Below are positions 17,876 to 26,671 of a stretch of DNA of 48,763 bases, in pieces. Positions within the stretch are counted from its first letter, which is position 1, and each line of letters begins with the position of its first letter. The stretch spans positions 1 through 48,763 of the forward strand of contig JAQWCI010000002.1 of NCBI GenBank assembly GCA_028706005.1, given 5' to 3'. The DNA is from Lachnospiraceae bacterium. Its GTDB lineage: Bacteria > Bacillota > Clostridia > Lachnospirales > Lachnospiraceae. A model generated the notes under the pieces. That model was not told the origin of the DNA. It searched no databases and worked only from the letters and a program-made list of their open reading frames with translations. The translations under genes were made by a program, and so were the position numbers.

Positions 17876-18280
17876 ATGAAAAAATTTCTTGATGAATTCA
17901 AAGAATTTGCACTTAAAGGAAATGTTCTGGACATGGCAGTAGGCGTAATTATAGGCGGTGCTTTTCAGAGCATAATCACATCGCTTATCGACAATATAAT
18001 CAACCCGCTCCTGGGACTTTTCTTCCAGACGGATTTCAGCGGTGTCGTGATAAACCTTACTGATTCAGTGAGCATAGGAATCGGCTCGTTTATTTCTGCA
18101 GTTATCAATTTCATTCTTATGGCACTGGTGATGTTCCTGCTCATCAAAGGCATAAACAAAGTCAGGGAACTTGAGCACAAGAATGAAAAAGCAGCTCCTG
18201 AGGCGCCGAAAGCTCCGACGACAGAGGAACTGCTCACTCAGATACTCAGTGAAATGAAAAAGGACAGGGAAACTAAGTAA
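17876..18280 (+). CDS. mscL: Large-conductance mechanosensitive channel
   Basis: Opens under membrane tension to release solutes on osmotic downshock; homopentamer in the cytoplasmic membrane. 134 aa. N-terminal amphipathic helix KKFLDEFKEFALKGNVLDMAVGVIIGGAF runs into TM1; TM2 is around SVSIGIGSFISAVINFILMALVMFLLIKGINK; a charged C-terminal helix ends the protein. Start at 17876 has AAAGGA 9 nt upstream; the TTG at 17867 directly abuts the SD and is rejected. Stands alone between two minus-strand genes. Confidence 0.96.
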   Translation: MKKFLDEFKEFALKGNVLDMAVGVIIGGAFQSIITSLIDNIINPLLGLFFQTDFSGVVINLTDSVSIGIGSFISAVINFILMALVMFLLIKGINKVRELEHKNEKAAPEAPKAPTTEELLTQILSEMKKDRETK

Positions 18281-18286
18281 AGAACT

Positions 18287-19540
18287 TTATTCCACATGGA
18301 CTGCGCCGACCTGGCGGATGCCCATGGGGTAGATGTTATCGGCGCCGAAATAAGGTGTCATGAAATCAACATATCCGGCCGTCTTCTCTTCGGGGATGAC
18401 GGCCATTATTACGCCGGCAAATCCGCCACCATGAATGCGGCATACGCCTGAACCTATCTTGTTTATGTATAGTTTTGTAAGTGCCAGGGCGAGTGATATT
18501 GACTGTTCCTTCGGGTCATTTATGCAATATACATTCTGGAGCCATTCCCATGAAGAACGACCTGATTCATCAATCATGCGGAGCACTTCTTCCGTGTTGC
18601 CATTTTCAAGTTCTTTTGCTGCGTTCTCAACGCGGCCGCATTCCTCAAAATAATGAAGAGCGCGCATGATGGCACGGTCATTTCCGAGTTTTGCCCTTAT
18701 GGCTGGAAGCTTTTTCAGTAAGGAAGCTTCATCAGTGCCGCACAGATTGTCTGCGCCGAGTTCTTTTGCCACGAGACGCATCTCATTGGGAATGGAGGAA
18801 TACTCAGCGCTCAGATCGGCGTGACCTTTGCCGGTATTAATGATGACTTCGTTGTAGCCGAGCGCGTCAAAACCAAAGTTCACCTTCTCGTATTTGACTC
18901 CGTCAGAGAAGTCAAGCAATATTGTGCCACCGCAGGCACAGGCCATCTGATCCATAAGACCGGATGCTTTGTTCCAGAATTTGTTTTCCGCAAATTGACC
19001 CATCATTGCGTAGTGCGCATAATCGACAGTACCGTCATTGAAGAAGTAATTGACGATCGAGCAGACAAGCATCTCGAATGAAGCTGATGAACTTACACCT
19101 GCGGATGAAATGACTTCTGTTGAGACATAAGCATTAAAGCCGCCGACTTTATAGCCAAAACTCCTGGCGGCCACCATCATGCCACCGACAAGAGAGAAGC
19201 TGCCATGTTCTGTTGGAACTTCGTCCAGTTTATCGGTATCAACGATTATAGGAAGCTTATATCCTTCGCTCACGATCGTGATAATGCTGTTGCCGCTAAG
19301 GGATGCCGCGGCTATCGTATCGAGCGTGATCGATGCCGCCAGTATTTTGCCGCCATTGTGATCGGTATGATTACCGATGATCTCAGTGCGCCCCGGAGCA
19401 GTGAAATATTCAGGCTCAGCGCCGTCAGCGCTGCTAAAGTTTTTCCTGAAATTCTCTGTAAGACTTTCATATCTTTTTTTGGCTCTTGATGCGTCTTTTC
19501 CGTAAATTCCGGATAATACTTCGCTGTTTGGAAAACCCAT
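18287..19540 (-). CDS. galK: Galactokinase
   Basis: ATP-dependent phosphorylation of galactose to galactose 1-phosphate, first committed Leloir step. 417 aa GHMP kinase. Substrate signature PGRTEIIGNHTDHNGG (Asn where many galactokinases have Glu in GEHTD), ATP loop ISSAGVSSSASFEML, and C-terminal motif IHGGGFAGVIMAVIP. The usual galT and galE are not adjacent, but a mutarotase gene (45576) lies in the same window. The 3' end nearly touches mscL in convergent orientation. Substrate assignment could also include related sugars. Confidence 0.9.
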   Translation of the reverse strand: MGFPNSEVLSGIYGKDASRAKKRYESLTENFRKNFSSADGAEPEYFTAPGRTEIIGNHTDHNGGKILAASITLDTIAAASLSGNSIITIVSEGYKLPIIVDTDKLDEVPTEHGSFSLVGGMMVAARSFGYKVGGFNAYVSTEVISSAGVSSSASFEMLVCSIVNYFFNDGTVDYAHYAMMGQFAENKFWNKASGLMDQMACACGGTILLDFSDGVKYEKVNFGFDALGYNEVIINTGKGHADLSAEYSSIPNEMRLVAKELGADNLCGTDEASLLKKLPAIRAKLGNDRAIMRALHYFEECGRVENAAKELENGNTEEVLRMIDESGRSSWEWLQNVYCINDPKEQSISLALALTKLYINKIGSGVCRIHGGGFAGVIMAVIPEEKTAGYVDFMTPYFGADNIYPMGIRQVGAVHVE

Positions 19541-19684
19541 GTTACCCTCCGCTTGTGATTTGTTTTGTATGAGGTCAAAAATATATGAAAAACTCTATTC
19601 ACTCCTCACAAATCTTATTATAATGATTCAGATGTTTTAGGCAATTGAAACTTAAACATTAAACGTGCAAATAAGACCACAAAG

Positions 19685-19717
19685 CTGACAGACCGGTCAG
19701 AAATGAGATGCGGTCTG
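19685..19717 (+). promoter_or_regulatory. Inverted repeats in the leader of the decarboxylase gene
   Basis: CTGACAGACCGGTCAG (19685-19700) is an imperfect palindrome with an ACCGGT centre, and CAGACCG (19689-19695) also pairs with CGGTCTG (19711-19717). A TATAAT at 19618-19623 is a possible -10 upstream. The palindrome resembles operators of TetR-type repressors, which is a guess. Confidence 0.35.
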
Positions 19718-19741
19718 CAAAAAGGGAGACAAGTAATACTG

Positions 19742-21121
19742 ATGAGCATTTTAAGCGAGCTTGAGAATTACTGTGATAATTATTATCCGTTACATATGCC
19801 CGGACACAAGAGAGGCGCAGGAGAGCACGATTTCGGAGCACTGTTGTCTGATAAACTTCCGTATTCGATCGATGTGACCGAGGTCGAGGACACCGATGAC
19901 CTTCACAACGCACACGGGTATATAAAGGAAGCCATGGACAGGACAGCCGCAATGTATGGCGTAAAGAGGACATGGTACCTGGTGAATGGGAGCACATGCG
20001 GAAATCTTGTGGTCGTATCTGCTGCAGCGGGAATTGGAGATGAGATCATTGTCGCGAGAAACTGCCACAAATCGGTCTTTCATGCCATTGAACTTAAGAA
20101 TATGAGGGCACATTATGTATGGCCGCAGCTGGTAAGGGACAGGGAAATTGCAGGTTCCATGTCACCTGATTCCATAAGAGAAGCGCTGGAAAAATTTCCA
20201 AAATCGAAGGCAGTGGTAATTACAAGCCCGACATATGAAGGAATTCTGTCTGATGTGAGGACAATCGCGGAAGTCTGCCACAGCAAAGGAGTTCCGCTTA
20301 TTGTTGATGAGGCGCATGGCGCACACCTTGGGATTACATTCGACGGCGGCTGTGCGATGGACTACGGGTTTCCTGACAGTGCTGTCCACTGCGGTGCTGA
20401 TATCGTGGTGCAGAGCGCACACAAGACGCTTCCAAGTCTCACTCAGACTGCGTGGATCCACCAGACATCAGAAAAATATATCAAAGCTGCGGCAATAGAG
20501 CATCAGATCGATATTTTTGAGACGACTTCGCCGTCGTATCCGCTGATGTGTTCGCTCGATGAATGCACGGGTATCATGCTGGAGCATGGCAGGGAGCTTT
20601 ACAGTTCATGGCAGAAATCACTTCATGATCTTGACGTCAAAACAAGCGGCCTCGGACATCTTAAGCTTCTTTGCCATGGAGCTGAAGCTGCGGAGAGCGC
20701 AGATGAAACAGTATTTGCGCACGACCCTTCCAAGGTATTGATCTGTGGAAACGGACTTAACGGATCAGCTATAGCAGGAATACTGAGGAATGAATATGGA
20801 TTTGAAATGGAAATGACATGCGGCATGAACTGCCTGGCGATGACAGGACCGCTGGATGATCCTGCTATGACAGGTAAATTCGCCGAAGCAATCGTGCATA
20901 TTGACGATTGTTTTGAATGGTATCTTGCAAAGAATAAAAGGGAGCATAATCTCACTGATCTGGGACATAGCTTTCATGAGGGAGATATTTCCGGATCATA
21001 TGTGTGGGCTTATCCTCCGGGGATACCCATGATCCTCCCCGGGGAGATGATAAAAGAATGTACGCTTGAGAGTATGAGAAAACTTGAGAGCGAGGGAACA
21101 GCTCTCCGGATAGGTAAATAG
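19742..21121 (+). CDS. PLP-dependent Orn/Lys/Arg decarboxylase family protein
   Basis: 459 aa of fold type I, similar in layout to short Gram-positive arginine/lysine decarboxylases (SpeA/YaaO type). N-terminal PLHMPGHKRG, then VNGSTCGN, VIVDEAHGAH and the PLP lysine in VVQSAHKTLPSLTQ (Lys228). The C-terminal domain ends with YVWAYPPGIPMILPGE, typical of the group. Product would be a polyamine precursor (agmatine or cadaverine); the amino acid cannot be assigned. AAAGGGAG is 13 nt upstream of the chosen ATG, rather far. It is followed in the same direction by XpaC-like and TelA-like genes. Confidence 0.85.
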   Translation: MSILSELENYCDNYYPLHMPGHKRGAGEHDFGALLSDKLPYSIDVTEVEDTDDLHNAHGYIKEAMDRTAAMYGVKRTWYLVNGSTCGNLVVVSAAAGIGDEIIVARNCHKSVFHAIELKNMRAHYVWPQLVRDREIAGSMSPDSIREALEKFPKSKAVVITSPTYEGILSDVRTIAEVCHSKGVPLIVDEAHGAHLGITFDGGCAMDYGFPDSAVHCGADIVVQSAHKTLPSLTQTAWIHQTSEKYIKAAAIEHQIDIFETTSPSYPLMCSLDECTGIMLEHGRELYSSWQKSLHDLDVKTSGLGHLKLLCHGAEAAESADETVFAHDPSKVLICGNGLNGSAIAGILRNEYGFEMEMTCGMNCLAMTGPLDDPAMTGKFAEAIVHIDDCFEWYLAKNKREHNLTDLGHSFHEGDISGSYVWAYPPGIPMILPGEMIKECTLESMRKLESEGTALRIGK

Positions 21122-21230
21122 AGCGGTTTAAAGGCACTTTATGCTATAATGAATTTCGTGGACGCGCGGGATAAATATCTTGCAGCCAGACGGAACAATC
21201 GTATATTTGTACTTTCAGCGAAGGAATAAC

Positions 21231-22652
21231 ATGGAGTTCGATGATCTTATAGGCGCAGGCAGTGAAATCCTGGATGCCGTCACAAAAGCAGTCTCAAATA
21301 ATGATTACAGCGATTTGAGCAATACGATCAGGAGCAGCGTTGACGCGGCGGCAAAGTCCGTGAACGAGGCTGCAAAGAATGCGGCCCGCAACAGTGAATA
21401 CATGAAGAATGGCGGTGCTTCGGGATCGGGGAGCAATCCCTTTCCACGATCGGAAGCGCAGAACAAGGCGGCAAACTGGCAGCAGGAATACAGCCAGCGC
21501 AACGCAAAGAACGGTCGGCAGAACTTCAGTCAGTCATATAAAACAACGTACAAGGCGACGCGGACTTCGCCGGTCGGTGGTCGCAGCAGTGCAGGAAATG
21601 GCGCTGAAGTCACACAGCCATACAGCTGTTTTGTGCAGAGAAAGGTCAGCTTGAGCGCGGGTCAGGGAAGCCGTATCGGTGGAGTCCTGGGAGCAGTTTT
21701 TTCAGGAATGGGATTGTCAATAGCGGCGATCATTCTGCTTATCAAGGTTCTGGTTGGAGCGACTTTTACGGGAACAATTGTTGCAACAGTGATATTTGCA
21801 ATCCTGATGGGGCTGTCGATAAAGCTCATAATTAATGGCAACTCAGAGAAGAAACTTGCATCCAAATATTATGAATTCGGCAGAATACTTGGAAATAAAG
21901 AGTTTTTCAACATAAGTGAGTTCGCTGCGAGAATCGGAGAGAAAGAGAAGAAGCTCAGGGAGGAACTCAGGAAGATGATGGAGAAAGGCTATCTTCCGAA
22001 CGCCCGTCTTGACAGCAGCGAGTCAACTCTGATGCTCACTGACAGTGCATACAATCAGTATCAGAGCGCCGAGGCAGCACGAAAGGAACGCGAAGAAGCC
22101 CAAAAGGCCAAGGCAAAAGCAGAGAAGAAACTATACACAGGAGTGTCGGAAGAAGTCGCGGGCATCATCAAAGAAGGCAATGAATACATAAAGCGCATAC
22201 GAGAGATAAATGATGCAATTCCGGACACTGAGGAAATGTCTGATAAACTATATCGTCTAGAAAATATCATGAACAGGATATTTGAGCAGGTGGGGAAAGA
22301 CCCATCGAATGCGCCTGCTCTGAGAAGATTCATGAATTACTATCTTCCTACGACAACTAAACTCCTGAACGCTTATATCGACCTCGGATCTCAGCTGGAT
22401 GTGGAAAATGTTGCCAGGACAAAACATGAGATAGACGAAGCCCTTGATACTATAAACGACGGTTTCGAAAAGATATTCAATGACATGTTCCAGAATACTG
22501 CATGGGATATTTCATCAGATATTTCGGTCATGAAAACGATGATGGAACAGGACGGACTGACAGGAGACGGAATGAAGGAGAAAGTTCCTGCAGGATCCGG
22601 AGATGAAGAGAATGAGGGAGGTCTTAAATGGCAGACGAGTTCAAAGAACTGA
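21231..22652 (+). CDS. XpaC-like membrane protein (5-bromo-4-chloroindolyl phosphate hydrolysis family)
   Basis: 473 aa. Residues 1-150 are polar and low in order (Asn/Gln/Ser-rich, many Ala); two close membrane helices follow (about 160-205: GLSIAAIILLIKVLVGATF, IVATVIFAILMGLSIKLII), then a cytoplasmic winged-helix-like part (FGRILGNKEFFNISEFA) and a long coiled coil (EAARKEREEAQKAKAKAEKK). The family is named for a weak Bacillus phenotype and has no proven reaction. Start MEFDDL at 21231 is preceded by GAAGGA. It overlaps telA by 25 nt; the pair is conserved in Firmicutes. Confidence 0.8.
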   Translation: MEFDDLIGAGSEILDAVTKAVSNNDYSDLSNTIRSSVDAAAKSVNEAAKNAARNSEYMKNGGASGSGSNPFPRSEAQNKAANWQQEYSQRNAKNGRQNFSQSYKTTYKATRTSPVGGRSSAGNGAEVTQPYSCFVQRKVSLSAGQGSRIGGVLGAVFSGMGLSIAAIILLIKVLVGATFTGTIVATVIFAILMGLSIKLIINGNSEKKLASKYYEFGRILGNKEFFNISEFAARIGEKEKKLREELRKMMEKGYLPNARLDSSESTLMLTDSAYNQYQSAEAARKEREEAQKAKAKAEKKLYTGVSEEVAGIIKEGNEYIKRIREINDAIPDTEEMSDKLYRLENIMNRIFEQVGKDPSNAPALRRFMNYYLPTTTKLLNAYIDLGSQLDVENVARTKHEIDEALDTINDGFEKIFNDMFQNTAWDISSDISVMKTMMEQDGLTGDGMKEKVPAGSGDEENEGGLKWQTSSKN

Positions 22653-23803
22653 AAGAAGCGGCACCGACTCTGGAGTTCGGGACAGTGGGACAGGTGAAGC
22701 CTGATGAAAAAGAAATTGTTGTAAGTGAAGCGCAGAAGAAGGTAACAGAAGATGAGTTCATGAAAGATGCCGAATCAATACTTACAGGTGATGAGCTATC
22801 GCAGGTAGATGATTTCGTTAAGCAGATCGATGTAACAAATTCTGCAGCTATAATGAATTACGGTGCCGGAACACAGAAGAAAATGGCAGATTTTTCCGGA
22901 CAGGCTCTTGATAATGTCAGGACCAAGGACATGGGACAGACAGGTGAGATGCTGTCTCAGCTCATAACGCAGCTCAAGGATTTTGATGTGGATGCCGAAG
23001 ATCAGAAGGGAATTATGGGCTGGTTCCATAAGGCGGGTAACCGTGCAGAGGAACTCAAGGCCAGGTACAGTAAGGTCGAAACAAATGTAGCTACGATATC
23101 AAATGAACTTGAAAAACACCAGGTCACGCTCCTCAAGGATGTCGATGTGCTTGACAACATGTACGAGCTGAATCTCAATTATTTCAGAGAACTGACCATG
23201 TATGTTCTGGCAGGCAAGAAGAAAATCAAAGAAGTGAGAGAGGGCGACCTCAGGAAACTGCAGGACAAGGCGGCACAGACAGGTCTTGCAGAAGATGCAC
23301 AGGCAGCCAAAGATCTGGCCTCTCAATGCGACCGCTTTGAAAAGAAGATATATGATCTCGAACTTACAAGAACGATTGCCATGCAGACTGCTCCTCAGAT
23401 ACGTATGGTCCAGAATTCAGATACCATGATGGCTGAAAAAATCCAGTCTACTATAGTGAACACAATTCCTCTCTGGAAGAATCAGATGGTCATAGCAATG
23501 GGTGTAGATCACGCTACACAGGCGGCCAAAGCAGAGAGAGAAGTAAACGACATGACGAACAATCTTCTTAAGAAAAACGCGGAGGCACTCAAGATGGCAA
23601 CAGTGGAAAGTGCCAGGGAATCAGAGCGCGGTATTGTCGATATTGAGACGCTCAGGCAGACCAATGAGACATTGATCTCTGCTATGGATGAGGTTATCAA
23701 TATTCAGAAGGAAGGCAAGGAGAAACGCGCCGCAGCTGAGAGCGAACTTTCAGGGATCGAGAATCAGCTCAAGGCAAAACTTCTGGAAGCTGCCAGAAGC
23801 TGA
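22628..23803 (+). CDS. TelA family protein (toxic anion resistance)
   Basis: 391 aa, cytoplasmic, largely alpha-helical with extended coiled coil (about residues 130-390). Marks of the family: KQIDVTNSAAIMNYGAGTQKKMADFS, then DNMYELNLNYFRELTMYVLAGKKK, and IQSTIVNTIPLWKNQMVIAMG. TelA was named for tellurite resistance; in Firmicutes it is linked to envelope stress. GAGGGAGG precedes the start. Translationally coupled to the XpaC-like gene, suggesting that the soluble TelA protein works with that membrane partner. A strong terminator ends the unit. Confidence 0.9.
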   Translation: MADEFKELKEAAPTLEFGTVGQVKPDEKEIVVSEAQKKVTEDEFMKDAESILTGDELSQVDDFVKQIDVTNSAAIMNYGAGTQKKMADFSGQALDNVRTKDMGQTGEMLSQLITQLKDFDVDAEDQKGIMGWFHKAGNRAEELKARYSKVETNVATISNELEKHQVTLLKDVDVLDNMYELNLNYFRELTMYVLAGKKKIKEVREGDLRKLQDKAAQTGLAEDAQAAKDLASQCDRFEKKIYDLELTRTIAMQTAPQIRMVQNSDTMMAEKIQSTIVNTIPLWKNQMVIAMGVDHATQAAKAEREVNDMTNNLLKKNAEALKMATVESARESERGIVDIETLRQTNETLISAMDEVINIQKEGKEKRAAAESELSGIENQLKAKLLEAARS

Positions 23804-23824
23804 AACAAAGAAGGTATATAACAC

Positions 23825-23856
23825 AAAAAAGGAGACCTGGTGGTCTCCTTTTTTTT
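23825..23856. terminator. Bidirectional intrinsic terminator after telA
   Basis: GGAGACC/GGTCTCC stem with TGGT loop, flanked by AAAAAA and TTTTTTTT (23825-23856). Closes the decarboxylase-XpaC-TelA unit. Confidence 0.93.
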
Positions 23857-24000
23857 GCGCCGGAAGGGACGTGGTTTATTTTAATAGCACGCAGCCTTAA
23901 CTCAAGCTCTTCTGTTCTATCGGTTGCAAATGTGCTCATAATATACCGTTTTGCGGACAAAATAAACTTTGTTAAAAAAATATCTTTTATTTTGAAATTG

Positions 24001-24009
24001 TGGTATTAT
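24001..24009 (+). promoter_or_regulatory. Probable extended -10 promoter of the Mrp/Mbh-type operon
   Basis: TGGTATTAT: extended -10 TGG followed by TATTAT at 24004-24009, 68 nt upstream of the first gene. The -35 region is AT-rich and not consensus. The rest of 23857-24000 holds nothing else recognisable. Confidence 0.5.
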
Positions 24010-24076
24010 ATGCATGCTCGTAACCGGAATAGCAAAACCGGATAAGCAAAGTATATAAAAATGGCAGGCGTAAACT

Positions 24077-24532
24077 ATGTTTGCATTATTCTTTGTTTTA
24101 TGGATCATATTGAACGGTCGGGTAACTCTGGAAATCGTTCTCTTCGGACTTGCGATATCTGCGGCAATATGTGTGTTTGCTGTCAGAATAGTAGGATACA
24201 GGCCGGAGACATCTGTTCGTATCCTTCGCAACATTCCATTATTGTTCCTTTATATCCTGAATCTCATAGTTGAGATATTCAAGGCGGGAGCGGCAGTCAT
24301 GTCGGTCGCGCTCAGAAGATCAGCACGCCCGGATCCTGTTATTGTTGAGTTCAGATCCGGACTTGAAACGAATCTTCAGAATGTCCTTCTCGCGAACTCG
24401 ATCACTCTTACTCCGGGAACATATACACTGTTCCAGGATGGTGATCATTTTGTTGTGCACTGTCTTCGCAGAGAATATGCTGAGGGAATGCAGGATTCCA
24501 GTTTTATAAAACTCCTGAGGAAGATCAAATAA
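24077..24532 (+). CDS. mrpE: Mrp/Mbh-type antiporter subunit E
   Basis: 151 aa membrane protein of the MnhE/MrpE (MbhA) family. Two or three hydrophobic segments (FALFFVLWIILNG, VLFGLAISAAICVFAV, IPLLFLYILNLIVEIFKAG), then the conserved soluble tail with LQNVLLANSITLTPGTYTL. In Mrp complexes it helps assemble the Na+-translocating module. It opens a ten-gene operon whose E-F-G-first order matches Mbh clusters of archaea rather than the classical Bacillus A-to-G order. SD is weak (AGGCG). Confidence 0.93.
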   Translation: MFALFFVLWIILNGRVTLEIVLFGLAISAAICVFAVRIVGYRPETSVRILRNIPLLFLYILNLIVEIFKAGAAVMSVALRRSARPDPVIVEFRSGLETNLQNVLLANSITLTPGTYTLFQDGDHFVVHCLRREYAEGMQDSSFIKLLRKIK

Positions 24533-24533
24533 A

Positions 24534-24878
24534 ATGACAATAGAAGATTGTTACAATACATTGTATCTGTCAGTGACAATAGGAATGCTGATACTTGTCG
24601 GTGCGATGGTAATACGCTCTATTATCGGACCGCGTATCACAGACAGGATATTGTCCATAAATATGCTGGGAACAATGGTCATCTGTACAATAGCCATACT
24701 TTCGCAGTATCTGGGTGAATCGTATCTTGTCGATGTCGCTCTTATATACGCGATGATAAGTTTTGCCACAGTTCTCATATTGGCAATCATGTTCCTGCCT
24801 GTAAAGCCAAAGGAGCCGAAATTCCCGGGATTTACACTTAAGAACGGGCAGGCGGCAGGGAAGGAGGCTGAAAAATGA
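24534..24878 (+). CDS. mrpF: Mrp/Mbh-type antiporter subunit F
   Basis: 114 aa, three membrane helices, MnhF/MrpF (MbhB) family. Conserved segment VIRSIIGPRITDRILSINMLGT, including the Arg-Asp-Arg stretch, then YLVDVALIYAMISFATVLIL. Subunit F lies in the small-subunit cluster thought to carry Na+. Begins 1 nt after the mrpE stop and overlaps mrpG by 4 nt (ATGA), so the three small subunits are translated together. Confidence 0.93.
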   Translation: MTIEDCYNTLYLSVTIGMLILVGAMVIRSIIGPRITDRILSINMLGTMVICTIAILSQYLGESYLVDVALIYAMISFATVLILAIMFLPVKPKEPKFPGFTLKNGQAAGKEAEK

Positions 24879-25273
24879 TATTTGAATGGATCCGTTTCTT
24901 TATTGTTGCAGCTCTCCTTATTGCGGCACTCATCAGTTTTGCCAGCGCAGTGTTCGGAGCGTACCGCTTCGGCTTTGTGATGAACAGAATGCACTCTGCA
25001 GGTATCGGGGACACGCTGGGTATTTTCTTTATTGTAACAGCGCTGTGTATTGCGTCAGGTTTCAATATGGATACGCTCAAGCTCCTCCTGCTGATATTCT
25101 TCATGTGGTTTACATCACCGGTCTCAACGCATTTTCTTGGGCAGGTCGAGTATTATACCAATCCTGATCTGTCAAAACATGTTCAGCGCATAGGCGGAAT
25201 GCTGGGCGATGAAAAGACTGAGGCTGAACTTAAGAAAAAACCGGATAAGGAGGCAGAGGATGGCGCTGACTGA
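24875..25273 (+). CDS. mrpG: Mrp/Mbh-type antiporter subunit G
   Basis: 132 aa, three helices, MnhG/MrpG (MbhC) family. Landmarks: GAYRFGFVMNRMHSAGIGDTLGIFF (the usual PDxxxRxHAxxxxDTLG motif in variant form) and FMWFTSPVSTHFLG. The charged tail after residue 100 (KTEAELKKKPDKEAED) is longer than usual and encodes the SD of the next gene. Overlaps the MbhD-like gene by 14 nt. Confidence 0.92.
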   Translation: MIFEWIRFFIVAALLIAALISFASAVFGAYRFGFVMNRMHSAGIGDTLGIFFIVTALCIASGFNMDTLKLLLLIFFMWFTSPVSTHFLGQVEYYTNPDLSKHVQRIGGMLGDEKTEAELKKKPDKEAEDGAD

Positions 25274-25583
25274 TGTTGTAAAGATCATATTGCTTGTTTT
25301 GCTTGTGGTTTGTGCGATCGCTGTCAATTTTACGAAAACACTGCTTCAGGCAGTCATAGTTTTTATGTCATACAGTTCTGTCATGTGCATAATCTGGGTG
25401 CTGATGGAGTCGCCTGATCTGGCGATAACAGAGGCAGCTGTCGGTGCCGGTATTTCAGGCGTGTTGTTCCTTCTGACACTTCGCAGGATCCGTTCTGAGG
25501 ATGACAGAAGAGAAGAGGAACGCAGAGCCAGCGGGAAATCAGACAAGGACGAACCGGATGGAGGCAAGTTTGAAAGTAGATAA
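25260..25583 (+). CDS. MbhD-like subunit (DUF4040; MrpA C-terminal segment equivalent)
   Basis: 107 aa with three helices; matches the DUF4040/MbhD segment that in classical MrpA is part of the large subunit. Key stretch VIWVLMESPDLAITEAAVGAGISGVLFLLTLRRI, with the ESPDxAITEAAVG motif carrying conserved acidic residues in the ion path. Start at 25260 chosen because GGAGG lies 6 nt upstream; earlier in-frame starts give a basic tail without similarity. The charged tail (about 80-107) ends in a stop codon that lies inside a perfect 14-bp hairpin. Confidence 0.85.
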   Translation: MALTDVVKIILLVLLVVCAIAVNFTKTLLQAVIVFMSYSSVMCIIWVLMESPDLAITEAAVGAGISGVLFLLTLRRIRSEDDRREEERRASGKSDKDEPDGGKFESR

Positions 25584-25652
25584 ATCTACTTTCAAACTAC
25601 GAGGTTGATGCTGCGCACAACCTCGAACCATTTATACGAGCGTTGCTCGTAT
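25568..25652 (+). repeat. Three tandem stem-loops spanning a stop codon inside the operon
   Basis: GTTTGAAAGTAGAT/ATCTACTTTCAAAC (25568-25597, 14 bp perfect, 2-nt turn over the TAA), CGAGGTTG/CAACCTCG (25600-25625), and ATACGAGC/GCTCGTAT (25634-25652). None has a U-tract. They fill the gap between the MbhD-like gene and the MbhE-MrpB gene, so they may define processing or stability segments rather than termination. Confidence 0.75.
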
Positions 25653-25685
25653 TGCGCCAAAAAAGGTCACAGCATGAGGTTAAGA

Positions 25686-26630
25686 ATGAGTAACAAATTT
25701 GCAAAATTCAGGAACTGGCTCGCCGGTGATTACGATCCCCTTAAGAATGTCCTCGATACGGATGAGACAGTAAGTGATTCCCGTGAGGAGATCAAGAAGG
25801 AAAACAGGAAGATCATTTCTGAAGTCGACGCTGAGGGAAGTACGCGGAGGCTTGAAAAGGCCGAGCAGAGAGGCTTTGATCTGGTATACAGGGTTATTGC
25901 GATAGTGAGCTGCCTTTTGCTCATAGGCGTTCTGCTATTTACGGTCGCACTGCTCCCGAGATACGGGGTAGAGAACCCTGAGTCGACAACAGTCGTGAAA
26001 CGCTATGTGGAAAGCGGACTCCAGGAGACGGGAGCCATCAATATAGTAGCGGGTATCATACTTGATTATCGTGCCTTCGATACGCTGGGAGAATCGCATG
26101 TTTTGTTTACGGCACTGATATGCGTAACTATACTTCTTCGTGCTGACAGTAAGAACCTTCGTACAAAATATGAGGATTTCTACACAATAAAACAGGTGAA
26201 GTATCACGATCTGAATAAAGACAAAATCATAAACAGAGTGGGAATGATACTTGTTCCCTGCATATTTGTATTTGGAATTTACGTTCTTCTGAACGGGCAG
26301 AACGGACCGGGCGGCGGTTTCTCAGGAGGTTCTGTTATGGGTGCCGGTCTTATCATAGGAACGGCGGCTTTCGGATACGAGAAGATGGACAGATTCATCT
26401 CGACAAAGACCGCAATGTGGATCACCTTTATTTCGCTGGCGTTCTACAGTTTTGCCAAGGGGTATGTATTCTTCACAGGCGCGAACGGTCTGGACAATCA
26501 TATCCCGAAAGGAATCCCGGGGGCGATACTGAGCGGCGGACTTATACTTCCTCTTGATATAGCAGTCGGCATGGTCGTTGCATGCACAATGTACGGGTTC
26601 TACAACCTGTTCAGAAGGGGCAGGACGTAA
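25686..26630 (+). CDS. mrpB: MbhE-MrpB fusion subunit
   Basis: 314 aa. Residues 1-70 form a charged cytoplasmic extension with no family match (DYDPLKNVLDTDETVSDS). Residues about 75-180 match MbhE, the end of classical MrpA: ETGAINIVAGIILDYRAFDTLGE. Residues about 195-314 are MrpB/MnhB: GQNGPGGGFSGGSVMGAGL, with Gln where most members have His in GHxxPGGGF. Together with the MbhD-like gene it replaces the MrpA C-terminal third. Start at 25686 has GAGG 6 nt upstream; ATG at 25674 with AAGGT is the alternative. Confidence 0.85.
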   Translation: MSNKFAKFRNWLAGDYDPLKNVLDTDETVSDSREEIKKENRKIISEVDAEGSTRRLEKAEQRGFDLVYRVIAIVSCLLLIGVLLFTVALLPRYGVENPESTTVVKRYVESGLQETGAINIVAGIILDYRAFDTLGESHVLFTALICVTILLRADSKNLRTKYEDFYTIKQVKYHDLNKDKIINRVGMILVPCIFVFGIYVLLNGQNGPGGGFSGGSVMGAGLIIGTAAFGYEKMDRFISTKTAMWITFISLAFYSFAKGYVFFTGANGLDNHIPKGIPGAILSGGLILPLDIAVGMVVACTMYGFYNLFRRGRT

Positions 26631-26633
26631 CCG

Positions 26634-26655
26634 GAAAATTGCATTCGCGATTTTC
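26634..26655 (+). other. Stem-loop between mrpB and mrpC
   Basis: GAAAATTGC/GCGATTTTC, 9 bp with one G-U pair and an ATTC loop, immediately before the mrpC ribosome site. No U-tract. Confidence 0.55.
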
Positions 26656-26671
26656 AGACCTGGAGGTAATC

